From Clostridia bacterium (GTDB taxonomy: Bacteria > Bacillota_A > Clostridia > Oscillospirales > CAG-272), in NCBI GenBank assembly GCA_017407725.1, contig JAFQWB010000039.1, forward strand, positions 1 to 8,100: a stretch of 8,100 nucleotides of DNA. Direction: 5' to 3'. This document shows, piece by piece, positions 1 through 6,191 of the stretch (its first letter is position 1; every line of letters begins with the position of its first letter). A program made the translations under genes and the position numbers. Under the pieces are notes generated by a model that saw nothing but the letters and a program-made list of their open reading frames with translations, was not told where the DNA came from and ran no database searches.

Positions 1-525
1 GGGGCAGTGGATAATGTTTGTCTTGTCAAGACGGTACTCGATCTTACCTGCCTTAGCTTCTTTGATAGCTCTTGCAATGTCAGGAGATACTGTTCCTGCC
101 TTGGGGTTAGGCATAAGTCCCTTAGGTCCGAGGATCTTACCCATACGTCCGAGAAGACCCATCATGTTGGGTGTTGTGATGATAACGTCGAACTCGAACC
201 AGTTCTCTGTCTGGATCTTTTCGATGTAATCCTCTGCGCCAACGTAGTCAGCGCCTGCCTCACGTGCAGCATCTGCTGCAGGTCCCTTTGCGATTGCGAG
301 TACGCGTACTGTCTTACCTGTTCCGTTGGGAAGTACTACAGCACCACGAACCTGCTGGTCTGCGTGACGGGAGTCAACGCCGAGACGAACGTGAACTTCG
401 ATTGTCTCGTCAAACTTTGCCTTTGCAGTCTGAACTGCAAGTGCAATAGCCTCATTTGTATCGTAAAGCTTGGACTTTTCAACAAGCTCTACGCTGCTCT
501 TATATTTCTTTCCAAGTTTAGCCAT
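1..525 (-). CDS. rplA: 50S ribosomal protein L1, 3' end outside window
   Basis: L1 binds the L1 stalk of 23S rRNA at the ribosomal E site, helps tRNA exit, and in many bacteria represses translation of its own operon. The reverse strand reads from ATG at 525 without a stop to the window edge: 175 residues starting [19 protein letters not shown], of roughly 230 usual for the family. The family landmark [20 protein letters not shown] is present near residues 125-145, followed by [22 protein letters not shown], as in bacterial L1. The Shine-Dalgarno AAGGAGG lies 9 nt before the ATG and overlaps the rplK stop codon (14 nt between the genes), so the two are probably translationally coupled. The C-terminal part of domain I lies beyond position 1. 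Identification is firm. Confidence 0.97.
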   Translation of the reverse strand, partial: MAKLGKKYKSSVELVEKSKLYDTNEAIALAVQTAKAKFDETIEVHVRLGVDSRHADQQVRGAVVLPNGTGKTVRVLAIAKGPAADAAREAGADYVGAEDYIEKIQTENWFEFDVIITTPNMMGLLGRMGKILGPKGLMPNPKAGTVSPDIARAIKEAKAGKIEYRLDKTNIIHCP

Positions 526-539
526 CTTAAAAACCCTCC

Positions 540-965
540 TTAGTCTTCTACCGTAACACCCATGCTGCGGGCTGTACCTGCAACCATGCTCATAGCTGTC
601 TCAAGCGAAGAAGCGTTGAGGTCGGGCATCTTTGTTTCGGCAATCTGTTTTACCTGTTCCTTGGTAAGCTTTGCTACCTTATTCTTCTGAGGAACTGCAG
701 AGCCGGACTCGATTCCGCAGGTCTTCTTGATAAGAACGGGTGTAGGGGGAGTCTTTGTGATGAATGTGAAAGTACGGTCAGCGAATACTGTGATTACTAC
801 GGGAATAATGTATCCTGCCTGAGCCTTTGTTCTTTCGTTGAATTCCTTGATGAAGTTAGGAATAGATACGCTGTGCTGGCCAAGGGCGGGTCCTACGGGG
901 GGTCCGGGAAGCGCCTTTCCTGCGGGCAGCTGAAGTTTAATGTATCCAACTATTTTCTTTGCCAT
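540..965 (-). CDS. rplK: 50S ribosomal protein L11
   Basis: L11 binds the GTPase-associated centre of 23S rRNA, where translation factors and RelA act. The 141 residues match the family length. The N-terminal domain carries the proline-rich PPVGPALGQ segment (residues 22-30, the region of thiostrepton-resistance prolines), the middle carries FTFITKTPP, and the C-terminal RNA-binding domain ends in [11 protein letters not shown] and GTARSMGV. A small oddity is QHSVSIPNF after GPALG, where most bacteria have QHGVNI. The start is supported by GGAGGTG about 8 nt upstream of the ATG. The stop TAA is part of the rplA Shine-Dalgarno. The 108-nt gap before it holds two hairpins, one of which resembles the L1-binding site (see 984-1036), so L11 is probably translationally repressed by L1 (inference). 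Confidence 0.98.
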   Translation of the reverse strand: MAKKIVGYIKLQLPAGKALPGPPVGPALGQHSVSIPNFIKEFNERTKAQAGYIIPVVITVFADRTFTFITKTPPTPVLIKKTCGIESGSAVPQKNKVAKLTKEQVKQIAETKMPDLNASSLETAMSMVAGTARSMGVTVED

Positions 966-983
966 TTTAAATACACCTCCGAA

Positions 984-1036
984 TGTGGTTCTTGATGGAA
1001 GAATTACAAAGTATTAAAATTTTTCTTCCTCCCACA
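984..1036 (-). promoter_or_regulatory. Putative L1 autoregulatory mRNA site before rplK
   Basis: On the transcript, UGUGG (1036-1032) pairs with CCACA (988-984) and GGAAGAA (1029-1023) pairs with UUCUUCC (1003-997). Between the two helices the 5' side has only GA, while the 3' side has eight unpaired bases (AUCAAGAA). The 5' strand thus reads GUGGGAGG, as in the L1-stalk L1 site of E. coli 23S rRNA as I recall it, and the 3' strand ends in CCAC there too. The element finishes 3 nt before the rplK Shine-Dalgarno (980-976), so bound L1 would block ribosome entry. Established: L1 represses the L11-L1 operon by binding an rRNA-like site. Inferred: this is that site here. Confidence 0.7.
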
Positions 1037-1062
1037 CGTACAAGACCGGCTTGTCTGTACGT
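1036..1062 (-). other. Intercistronic hairpin just after nusG
   Basis: ACGTACA (1062-1056) pairs perfectly with TGTACGT (1042-1036). Skipping one bulged base, GAC/GTC adds three more pairs and leaves a six-base loop. It lies 11 nt after the nusG stop and abuts the L1-like helix, sharing position 1036. No U-run follows, so it is not an intrinsic terminator. It could stabilise the L1-like fold or serve as an RNA processing site; which one is not visible. Confidence 0.55.
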
Positions 1063-1073
1063 TTACTTGAAAT

Positions 1074-1607
1074 TTAGATCTCGAGTCGTTCTACACAGTT
1101 TGCATCAAGCTCAACAGGTGTTTCTCTGCCGAACATTGAAGCGATAACAACGACCTTTTTCTTGTCTTCCGAAATTTTTTCAACTTTGCCGATAAATCCG
1201 GCGATCGCTCCGGAAACGATCTTAACGCTGTCGCCAACCTCGAAATCGAGTGTTACTACCGATCTTTCTACGCCGATAGCGGCAACCTCTTCGTCTGTAA
1301 GCGGGATAGGTCTGGATCCCGGTCCGACAAAGCCTGTAACACCGGTAATATTTCTGACCACGTGCCAGCTTTCATCGGTCATGACCATTTTGATAAGAAC
1401 GTAGCAGGGGAAAATCTTTTCCTCAACCTCTTTAACAGTCTCTCCGTTCTTTTCCTCAACCGTTACAGTGGGAATCTGAACGTCCATTATAAGATGTCCG
1501 AGTCCACGGTTCTCAACGATCTTTTCGATATTGGTCTTAACCTTATTTTCGTAGCCCGAGTATGTGTGCGCTACATACCACCTTGCTCCGTCCATATATT
1601 CCGCCAT
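1074..1607 (-). CDS. nusG: Transcription termination/antitermination factor NusG
   Basis: NusG binds RNA polymerase and links it to Rho, ribosomes or antitermination complexes. The 177-residue protein has the two expected domains. The NGN domain (about residues 8-118) starts with RWYVAHTYSGYE and includes the FPCYVLIKM strand and the GVTGFVGPGSRPIPL loop. The KOW domain (about 123-177) has DSVKIVSGAIAGFIGKV and ends with SMFGRETPVELD. The usual GPF in the KOW motif is GAI here. The start is supported by GGAGG 8 nt upstream of the ATG; a second Met at residue 5 has no site of its own. It follows secE by 17 nt, the standard secE-nusG pairing. Identification is firm. Confidence 0.98.
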   Translation of the reverse strand: MAEYMDGARWYVAHTYSGYENKVKTNIEKIVENRGLGHLIMDVQIPTVTVEEKNGETVKEVEEKIFPCYVLIKMVMTDESWHVVRNITGVTGFVGPGSRPIPLTDEEVAAIGVERSVVTLDFEVGDSVKIVSGAIAGFIGKVEKISEDKKKVVVIASMFGRETPVELDANCVERLEI

Positions 1608-1624
1608 TATTCAAGCCTCCAAAC

Positions 1625-1876
1625 TTATGCAAAAATGCTTCCGAGCGAGCTGAGTGCTCTGAGCGCTTCGGAAAGACCTACGTCAATAAGTCCGGTTATA
1701 CCTGCAAGAACAACAAGTACAATACCGATCCATACACTGTTGATAAGTGTTGTCTTCTTGGGATACCAGGTTATTTTCTTCATTTCAGCCTTTACGCTCT
1801 TGAAAAATCCGGCTCTGTTCTTCTTATCAGCCTTATTTTCCTCAGTGGGCTTACGGGTTTCTTCAACTTTAGCCAT
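1625..1876 (-). CDS. secE: Preprotein translocase subunit SecE
   Basis: SecE clamps SecY in the plasma-membrane SecYEG channel. The 83 residues give the short, single-membrane-span form typical of Gram-positive bacteria. A charged, probably disordered N-terminal part (residues 1-22, rich in Lys and Glu) is followed by an amphipathic helix with the family signature EMKKITWYPKK (31-41) and one hydrophobic span (about 47-66, starting SVWIGIVLVVLAG). The usual Trp-Pro pair is interrupted by a tyrosine (WYP). The Shine-Dalgarno AAGGAGG lies 6 nt before the ATG and includes the rpmG stop codon, so coupling with rpmG is likely. Its place directly before nusG agrees with the call. Confidence 0.95.
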   Translation of the reverse strand: MAKVEETRKPTEENKADKKNRAGFFKSVKAEMKKITWYPKKTTLINSVWIGIVLVVLAGITGLIDVGLSEALRALSSLGSIFA

Positions 1877-1887
1877 GATAACCCTCC

Positions 1888-2037
1888 TTACTTAGATTCT
1901 TTGTGTGTTGTGTGCTTCTTGCAGAAACGGCAATACTTTTTCATTTCAAGTCTATCGGGGTCATTCTTCTTGTTCTTCTTAGTATCGTAGTTTCTCTGCT
2001 TGCACTCTGTACAAGATAACGTGATTTTTACTCTCAT
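1888..2037 (-). CDS. rpmG: 50S ribosomal protein L33, zinc-ribbon form
   Basis: This gene of 49 codons starts [17 protein letters not shown] and ends THKESK. L33 is a small protein of the large subunit near the E site. Two CxxC pairs (Cys9/Cys12 and Cys36/Cys39) form the zinc ribbon, so this is the Cys-containing, zinc-dependent type. Many bacteria also carry a Cys-free paralog used when zinc is scarce; none is in this window. AGGAGGTG stands 5 nt before the ATG. It is the first gene of the operon, 11 nt before secE, with its TAA inside the secE Shine-Dalgarno. A second in-leader ATG in another frame overlaps its start (see 1979-2080). Confidence 0.95.
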   Translation of the reverse strand: MRVKITLSCTECKQRNYDTKKNKKNDPDRLEMKKYCRFCKKHTTHKESK

Positions 2038-2080
2038 TTCGGCACCTCCTATTTGATTTGGGGCGAGAGAACCGCACCAT
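1979..2080 (-). CDS. Possible leader ORF overlapping rpmG start (33 codons)
   Basis: ATG at 2080 is preceded by GGGAGGT with 7 nt spacing, a site about as strong as the rpmG one. The frame runs 33 codons (start [16 protein letters not shown]) and ends at 1979, so it passes over the rpmG Shine-Dalgarno and its first 19 codons in a different frame. The predicted peptide is basic and I do not recognise it. If translated, its ribosomes would cross the rpmG start and could regulate L33. Equally, GGGAGGT may be part of leader RNA structure and the ORF may be chance, since codons after position 15 simply overlap rpmG. Low confidence. Confidence 0.25.
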   Translation of the reverse strand: MVRFSRPKSNRRCRNESKNHVILYRVQAEKLRY

Positions 2081-2129
2081 AGTTTTTACCTCCCTCTTGC
2101 AAAGGAGTCTTCATTAAAAATGAGCGCAC

Positions 2130-2152
2130 AAAAAAGACCTCTCCACAGAGGT
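2130..2152 (-). terminator. Terminator-like hairpin at the 5' end of the rpmG leader
   Basis: On the minus strand ACCTCT-GTGG-AGAGGT forms a perfect 6-bp stem with a 4-base loop, followed by C and six Ts. The promoter at 2160-2188 predicts a transcript start near 2153, so the hairpin would be the first thing transcribed. It could be an attenuator, a backup terminator for read-through from the upstream gene, or a 5' stabilising hairpin. Its 5' arm ACCTCT can also pair with either downstream GGAGGT (2092-2087 or 2049-2044), so alternative folds exist on paper. The rest of the leader to 2038 has no other clear stem. Confidence 0.5.
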
Positions 2153-2159
2153 AATAATG

Positions 2160-2188
2160 ATTTTATCACAGATTAGTGTTTTTGTCAA
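2160..2188 (-). promoter_or_regulatory. Sigma-A promoter of the rpmG-secE-nusG-rplK-rplA operon
   Basis: TTGACA (2188-2183), a 17-bp spacer and TAAAAT (2165-2160), with TGA directly before the -10 giving an extended -10. The sequence just upstream is A/T-rich with A-tracts, as in strong ribosomal promoters. A second TTGACA about 25 bp further upstream has no -10 at the right distance. Confidence 0.85.
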
Positions 2189-2224
2189 GTACTTTCGTTC
2201 TTTTTTTGCACTTTTGTCAACTTA

Positions 2225-2279
2225 AACAAAAACAAGGGAGAGTCTGCACCTATCATACACAAAGTATGCAAACTCCCCC
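2225..2279 (-). terminator. Intrinsic terminator after the nitrilase-GDPD gene
   Basis: GGGGGAGTTTGCA (2279-2267) pairs along 13 positions with TGCAGACTCTCCC (2248-2236), with two G-U wobbles. The loop contains a further small CATAC/GTATG hairpin. TTGTTTTTGTT follows directly. It begins 34 nt after the stop codon of the gene and separates this unit from the ribosomal-protein promoter. Confidence 0.85.
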
Positions 2280-2313
2280 GAATTTTGGCAAATATCAGCC
2301 CACTAATATACAC

Positions 2314-3927
2314 TTAACACTCTTCAAGCGCATTCTTTACTCTCAGATAATCGTTGGTCAGAACAGTCTCTATGCCCATTTTTCTATACCTTACGGCTTC
2401 ATCGGGATCATCTGCAAAGAATACATTACAAAGTATACCATTCTCCTTTGCAAGTCTTACCGTTTCCTCACTAAAATAGGGCTTGAAAAGCTGTATTTTA
2501 TATGCTCCGAGCTCCTTTGCGCGTCTTACCATCGAGAGCGGATCCTTATCTCCGTTCCATCCGACACAGACCGCAATATCGGGCGCATATTTCATTACCT
2601 TTCTTATCTTATCGTCATTTGAGGTCATAAAGTAAACGTGCTTTTCGCAGTCATACTTTCTTATAAGAGCAACGATCTCCTCCATCTTATCGTCCTCCAT
2701 ACCCATATCCCAGATCTTGACGTGGATATTCATAATGACTCTCGATGCGAATTTCTTAAGTATTTCCTCAAAGGTTGCTATCTTAAGACCCCCAAATCTT
2801 TCGTCCGACTTTGCCCCGAAATCAAGCGAGGCAAGCTCCTCATAGGTATGCTCATAGATCTTGCCCTGTCCGTTGCTCACCCTCTCAAGGGTACTGTCGT
2901 GGCAGGAAACGAGAACTCCGTCAGAGCTTGACCAGATATCGAACTCTATCTCCTCCGCTCCCATAGCAACCGCCGCTCCGAGCGAAGGCATTGTGTTTTC
3001 AGGTGCCACGGTGCTGAAGCCTCTGTGCGCGCAGATACGCGGATAAGGCATATCCTTGTCTGTCATTACGACAGAGCTTCCCGCATTTCTGTAGAGCCAG
3101 GGGCGTCTTCCATCCTCTATATATTCATAATGCGCCTTGAGTGCTCCCTTATAGCCCGCGGGTTTATAATATTTATCCTTGGGGTCGATCTCGCAAACTG
3201 CGAGTCCCACTCTGCTCTTCATATTAACTATCTCTTCGCCCTTCGGGTTTATAACACAGCTGCATCCGCAGATACCCGAATCCTCTCCAAGCGATACCGA
3301 AGCTCTTATAAGGTAGGCGTTTGTATTATAGCAAAGAAATCTGTTTATTATAGAAAGAGCCTCATGACTGTCGGTTCTCTGATGAGAGCATCCTATTATA
3401 ATATCAACGTTTTCTCTTGCAACTCTTGCGAAATTTTCATAAAAATAAAAATCGTAGCAGGTCATAAAGGCAAATCTTATGCCCTCAAGCGTGAGAGTAT
3501 AAGGCTTTTCAAACTCATAGCTATACTCAACATCAAGTCCGTTTCCGCCCTTTTCAAAGCTCTTGACCTCGCTTGGTGCGGGATGAGCCTTGAAATATTT
3601 ACCCACAATGTTTCCCTCTCTGTCGATGGCGTAGGTGGTATTTCTGTATCCAAGCTCACTCTCGCTTGCGGCGTTGACAAAAACGATGGAGCTGCATCTT
3701 TTTGCGGTCTCTCTTGCCTTTTCAAGGATTATTTTGTTGTTTTCTCTTATAGCGCTATGGAATGCCTCTCCCGATCCCATATCGACCGGAACGTCGGTAT
3801 ATTCGGGAAGAACTATTATATCAAGATCGTCGGTGCACTTATCAAGAAGTGCGATCTGCGACATAAATCTATCGCTTAAATCATTTTTATCATAAGAATA
3901 TTCGGGCTGTATTACGCATACTTTCAT
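2314..3927 (-). CDS. Fused nitrilase-family amidohydrolase / glycerophosphodiester phosphodiesterase
   Basis: The 537-residue protein has two enzyme domains. Residues 1-285 are a carbon-nitrogen hydrolase (nitrilase superfamily) with the Glu-Lys-Cys triad: Glu42 in LPEYT, Lys113 in GKYFKAHP, Cys157 in MTCYDFYF. Such enzymes hydrolyse amides or transfer acyl groups. Residues 295-535 are a GDPD-type TIM barrel, which releases glycerol 3-phosphate from glycerophosphodiesters: His301-Arg302 in AHRGF, PENT (309-312), Glu328 and Asp330 in EFDIWSSSDG, His343 in CHDSTLERV. The third metal ligand, normally Glu in an NIExK motif, is His402 (NIHVK). No signal peptide or membrane span is seen, so it is probably cytoplasmic. 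The start at 3927 is chosen for its GGAGG; the frame stays open 19 codons further upstream through a hairpin. It follows the EF-G paralog by 74 nt and ends before a terminator. The substrate is unknown; two linked steps on a glycerophospho-lipid headgroup carrying an amide are only a guess. Confidence 0.88.
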   Translation of the reverse strand: MKVCVIQPEYSYDKNDLSDRFMSQIALLDKCTDDLDIIVLPEYTDVPVDMGSGEAFHSAIRENNKIILEKARETAKRCSSIVFVNAASESELGYRNTTYAIDREGNIVGKYFKAHPAPSEVKSFEKGGNGLDVEYSYEFEKPYTLTLEGIRFAFMTCYDFYFYENFARVARENVDIIIGCSHQRTDSHEALSIINRFLCYNTNAYLIRASVSLGEDSGICGCSCVINPKGEEIVNMKSRVGLAVCEIDPKDKYYKPAGYKGALKAHYEYIEDGRRPWLYRNAGSSVVMTDKDMPYPRICAHRGFSTVAPENTMPSLGAAVAMGAEEIEFDIWSSSDGVLVSCHDSTLERVSNGQGKIYEHTYEELASLDFGAKSDERFGGLKIATFEEILKKFASRVIMNIHVKIWDMGMEDDKMEEIVALIRKYDCEKHVYFMTSNDDKIRKVMKYAPDIAVCVGWNGDKDPLSMVRRAKELGAYKIQLFKPYFSEETVRLAKENGILCNVFFADDPDEAVRYRKMGIETVLTNDYLRVKNALEEC

Positions 3928-3934
3928 GTCTTTT

Positions 3935-3939
3935 CCTCC
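3935..3939 (-). promoter_or_regulatory. Ribosome binding site deciding the nitrilase-GDPD start
   Basis: GGAGG lies 7 nt before the ATG at 3927, where the protein begins MKVCVIQPEYS, the expected first strand of a nitrilase fold. The alternative upstream ATG at 3984 has no comparable site, and its extra 19 residues come from hairpin sequence. Confidence 0.85.
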
Positions 3940-3944
3940 AAAAT

Positions 3945-3977
3945 GATCGGCGCAGATCTGTTGACCTGCGCCGAATC
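3945..3977 (-). terminator. Strong intercistronic hairpin between EF-G paralog and nitrilase-GDPD
   Basis: TCGGCGCAG (3974-3966) pairs perfectly with CTGCGCCGA (3955-3947), with a 10-base loop; past one bulged A the stem gains two more pairs (GAT side). Only a short run of four Ts follows, then GGAGG of the next gene begins 5 nt after the stem. It may be a leaky terminator that lowers expression of the second gene, or a processing or mRNA-stabilising structure. No separate promoter is visible in the 74-nt gap, so co-transcription is likely. Confidence 0.6.
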
Positions 3978-4001
3978 GGATCAATTTACAAATTTATTCT
4001 C

Positions 4002-6053
4002 TTATTCCTCGTCTGCGCGAGCCTTAGCCTCTGCAATGACCTTCTGTGCAATGTTTCCGGGTACTTCCTGATATCTTGTGAAGTAGTATGTGAATTCACC
4101 TCTGCCCTGAGTCATTGCTCTGAGTGCGATCGAATAGTCGCTCATTTCAGCCTTCGGAATCTCTGCTTCGATAGTTGTGTATCCTATCTTTCCGGGTGTT
4201 GCTGTGCTTCCAAGCACGCTTCCGCGGCGCTTACCGTTGATATCGCCCATTACGTTACCCGAATATACGTCGGGAATTGTAACCTTAAGCTCACCGATAG
4301 GCTCGAGAAGAACGGGGTTAGCCTTTGCAAGACCTTCCTTATAAGCGATGCTTGCCGCCATCTTGAAGGAAAGCTCGTTAGAGTCAACGTCGTGGTAAGA
4401 ACCGTCGTAAAGGTCAGCCGCAAGTCCTACTACGGGATATCCTGCGAGAACACCCTTCTTCATTGCTTCCTGAAGTCCCTTTTCTACTGCCGGGAAATAG
4501 TTCTTGGGTACAGATCCGCCTACAACGCTTGTTGTGAAGGTGAGTCCGTCCTCTTCACCGGGTCCGAAGGTGATCTTAACGTGACCGTACTGACCGTGTC
4601 CGCCCGACTGCTTCTTGTGCTTACCTTCGCACTGAACCTTCTTGCGGATGGTTTCTCTGTATGCGATTCTGGGAGCTTCAAGCTTAACGTCAATGCCCTT
4701 TGCCTTGAGCTTGGCTATAACTACGTCTATCTGCATATCGCCGATACCCGAGATAAGAAGCTGCTTTGTTTCGGGATCGCTCTCGAATCTGAGTGTCTTA
4801 TCGGAGTCGGCTCTTCTGAGTATGCTCTGTGCGATCTTATCCTCTTCTCCCTTTGCCTTCGGAATGATAGCCATTGTAAGGAAGGGCTCGGGGAACTTGA
4901 TCTTTCTGATGTTTACATCCTCGGAAAGTCCTGTAAGGGTGTCGTTTGTGTTGGTGTTGTTAAGCTTAGCTACCGCACCGATATCACCGAAGCAAAGAGA
5001 GTCAACCTCTGTGAGCTTCTTACCCATAACTACGCTGTAGTGAGAGAACTTTTCTATTGTTCCCGTGTCAACGTTACGGAGAGTTGCCGTTCCGTCAAGC
5101 TCACCCGACATAACCTTGAAGTACGTAATTCTTCCGAACTGGTCTGCAGTCGTCTTGAAAACGTGAACTGTTGCGGGACCCTTTTCGGAAACCTCCATCA
5201 TTCCGCCATCCTCGGTTGCTATCTTTTCGTTAGCAAGAGGGCTGGGATATGCGGATGATACGCTGTCCATAAATGCCGAAACGCCCCAAAGAAGCTGAGC
5301 CGCACCCGCATATACGGGAGAAATATCGTTGCTTGCAATACCCTTGCAAAGAGCAGCTGTTCCTTCTTCTGCGGTGATCTCCTCACCTGCGAAGAACTTA
5401 TCCATAAGATCCTCATCAACTGCGGCGATCGTTTCGAAAAGTCTTTCACGGTAGGATGCAACAGAATCTGCATCCGCATCGGATACTGTAACCTTTCCGT
5501 CCTTGCCGTACTTATACTGCTTTAAGTTAAGTACGTTTACAAAGGTTCCCTCTTTGTCCATAGGAACGACAACGGGACATACTGTAGGTCCGAACTTCTC
5601 AATAAGATCTTCAAGGATCTTGTCAAAGTCTGAATCGGGATCGTCAATTTTATTTACAAAGAATGATTTCGGTGTCTTTGTGAGAATGGAGTGGTTCCAA
5701 GCAAGCTCTGTTCCGACCTCAACTCCGCCCTTACCGTCGATAACTATAACCGAAGTCTCTGCAACCTTAAGTGCGCAAAGAACCTCACCTATAAAGTCAA
5801 GGAATCCGGGTGCGTCAAGCACGTTGATCTTTGTATTATTCCATTCAACGTTTGAAAGCGATGTATATATAGAGAATCCTCTGTTAATTTCTTCACTGTG
5901 ATAATCACTTACTGAGTTTCCTTCTGAAGCTTTACCCATTCTGTCGGTGTGTTTTGCAAGGAAAAGCATCGCTTCGTTAAGAGTAGTTTTTCCGCTTCCG
6001 CCGTGACCGAGGAAGCAAATGTTTCTGATTTGTTCCGAGGTAAATTTCGCCAT
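4002..6053 (-). CDS. Elongation factor G-like GTPase (EF-G paralog)
   Basis: The 683 residues follow EF-G throughout: GTPase domain (about 1-275), barrel domain II (295-375), domain III (388-462), domain IV (465-585), domain V (585-670). G motifs: GHGGSGKTT (16-24), switch I RGFSI (58-62), DAPGFLDF (80-87), NKID (134-137). Canonical EF-G has GHIDAGKTT, RGITI and DTPGHVDF, so Phe84 replaces the catalytic His (His84 of EF-Tu) and Ser61 the magnesium-binding Thr. With KHKKQSGGHGQYG (478-490), this places it in the EF-G-like paralog group (FusA2/EF-G2 type), not the housekeeping factor. The domain IV tip DGSYHDVDS (550-558), which enters the decoding site during translocation, is intact, so ribosome binding is expected. 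Start: ATG with AAGGAG 11 nt upstream. It is the first gene of a probable two-gene unit with the nitrilase-GDPD gene. Its exact role (translocation under stress, or without GTP hydrolysis) cannot be read from sequence. Confidence 0.92.
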   Translation of the reverse strand: MAKFTSEQIRNICFLGHGGSGKTTLNEAMLFLAKHTDRMGKASEGNSVSDYHSEEINRGFSIYTSLSNVEWNNTKINVLDAPGFLDFIGEVLCALKVAETSVIVIDGKGGVEVGTELAWNHSILTKTPKSFFVNKIDDPDSDFDKILEDLIEKFGPTVCPVVVPMDKEGTFVNVLNLKQYKYGKDGKVTVSDADADSVASYRERLFETIAAVDEDLMDKFFAGEEITAEEGTAALCKGIASNDISPVYAGAAQLLWGVSAFMDSVSSAYPSPLANEKIATEDGGMMEVSEKGPATVHVFKTTADQFGRITYFKVMSGELDGTATLRNVDTGTIEKFSHYSVVMGKKLTEVDSLCFGDIGAVAKLNNTNTNDTLTGLSEDVNIRKIKFPEPFLTMAIIPKAKGEEDKIAQSILRRADSDKTLRFESDPETKQLLISGIGDMQIDVVIAKLKAKGIDVKLEAPRIAYRETIRKKVQCEGKHKKQSGGHGQYGHVKITFGPGEEDGLTFTTSVVGGSVPKNYFPAVEKGLQEAMKKGVLAGYPVVGLAADLYDGSYHDVDSNELSFKMAASIAYKEGLAKANPVLLEPIGELKVTIPDVYSGNVMGDINGKRRGSVLGSTATPGKIGYTTIEAEIPKAEMSDYSIALRAMTQGRGEFTYYFTRYQEVPGNIAQKVIAEAKARADEE

Positions 6054-6083
6054 TGTTTTGTTAACTCCTTAATTTATGATAGT

Positions 6084-6096
6084 TGGGCGTCGCCCA
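6084..6096 (-). repeat. GC-rich 13-bp inverted repeat in the EF-G paralog leader
   Basis: TGGGCG and CGCCCA flank one central base. It stands out in an otherwise very A/T-rich leader, about 50 nt after the predicted transcript start and 15 nt before the Shine-Dalgarno. As RNA it forms a 5-bp hairpin with a 3-base loop; as DNA it could be a small operator. Function unknown. Confidence 0.45.
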
Positions 6097-6150
6097 CTAA
6101 ATAACACTTTCAATAAAAAAATCAAAATTATTTCGTCGGTGTTTGTTGTG

Positions 6151-6179
6151 ATTATACAACATTTTACTGAGTATTGCAA
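6151..6179 (-). promoter_or_regulatory. Promoter of the EF-G paralog gene
   Basis: TATAAT (6156-6151) is a perfect -10, with TTGCAA (6179-6174, four of six consensus bases) 17 bp upstream. The predicted start near 6144 gives a 5' leader of about 90 nt. Confidence 0.75.
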
Positions 6180-6191
6180 TAGCTTTTTAAC

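Noticed and set aside
7..543. 178-codon plus-strand ORF
   Set aside because: It is antisense to rplA, whose family motifs are read clearly on the minus strand.
1362..1895. 177- and 142-codon plus-strand ORFs across nusG-secE
   Set aside because: They are antisense to nusG, secE and rpmG; hydrophobic stretches in them come from the complement of real coding sequence.
2218..2223. Second TTGACA upstream of the rpmG operon promoter
   Set aside because: No -10-like hexamer lies 16-19 bp downstream; the nearer TTGACA with TGATAAAAT explains the promoter.
3025..3879. 284-codon plus-strand ORF
   Set aside because: It lies wholly antisense to the nitrilase-GDPD gene, has no recognisable domain or convincing start, and its composition fits a shadow of the real frame.
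3928..3984. 19-residue N-terminal extension of the nitrilase-GDPD protein
   Set aside because: The upstream ATG has no ribosome site and the extension is translated from the intercistronic hairpin; the ATG at 3927 has GGAGG and starts the expected fold.
4392..5258. 288-codon plus-strand ORF
   Set aside because: It is antisense to the EF-G paralog, whose reading is unambiguous; the Cys/Leu/Ser-rich composition is that of a complement frame.
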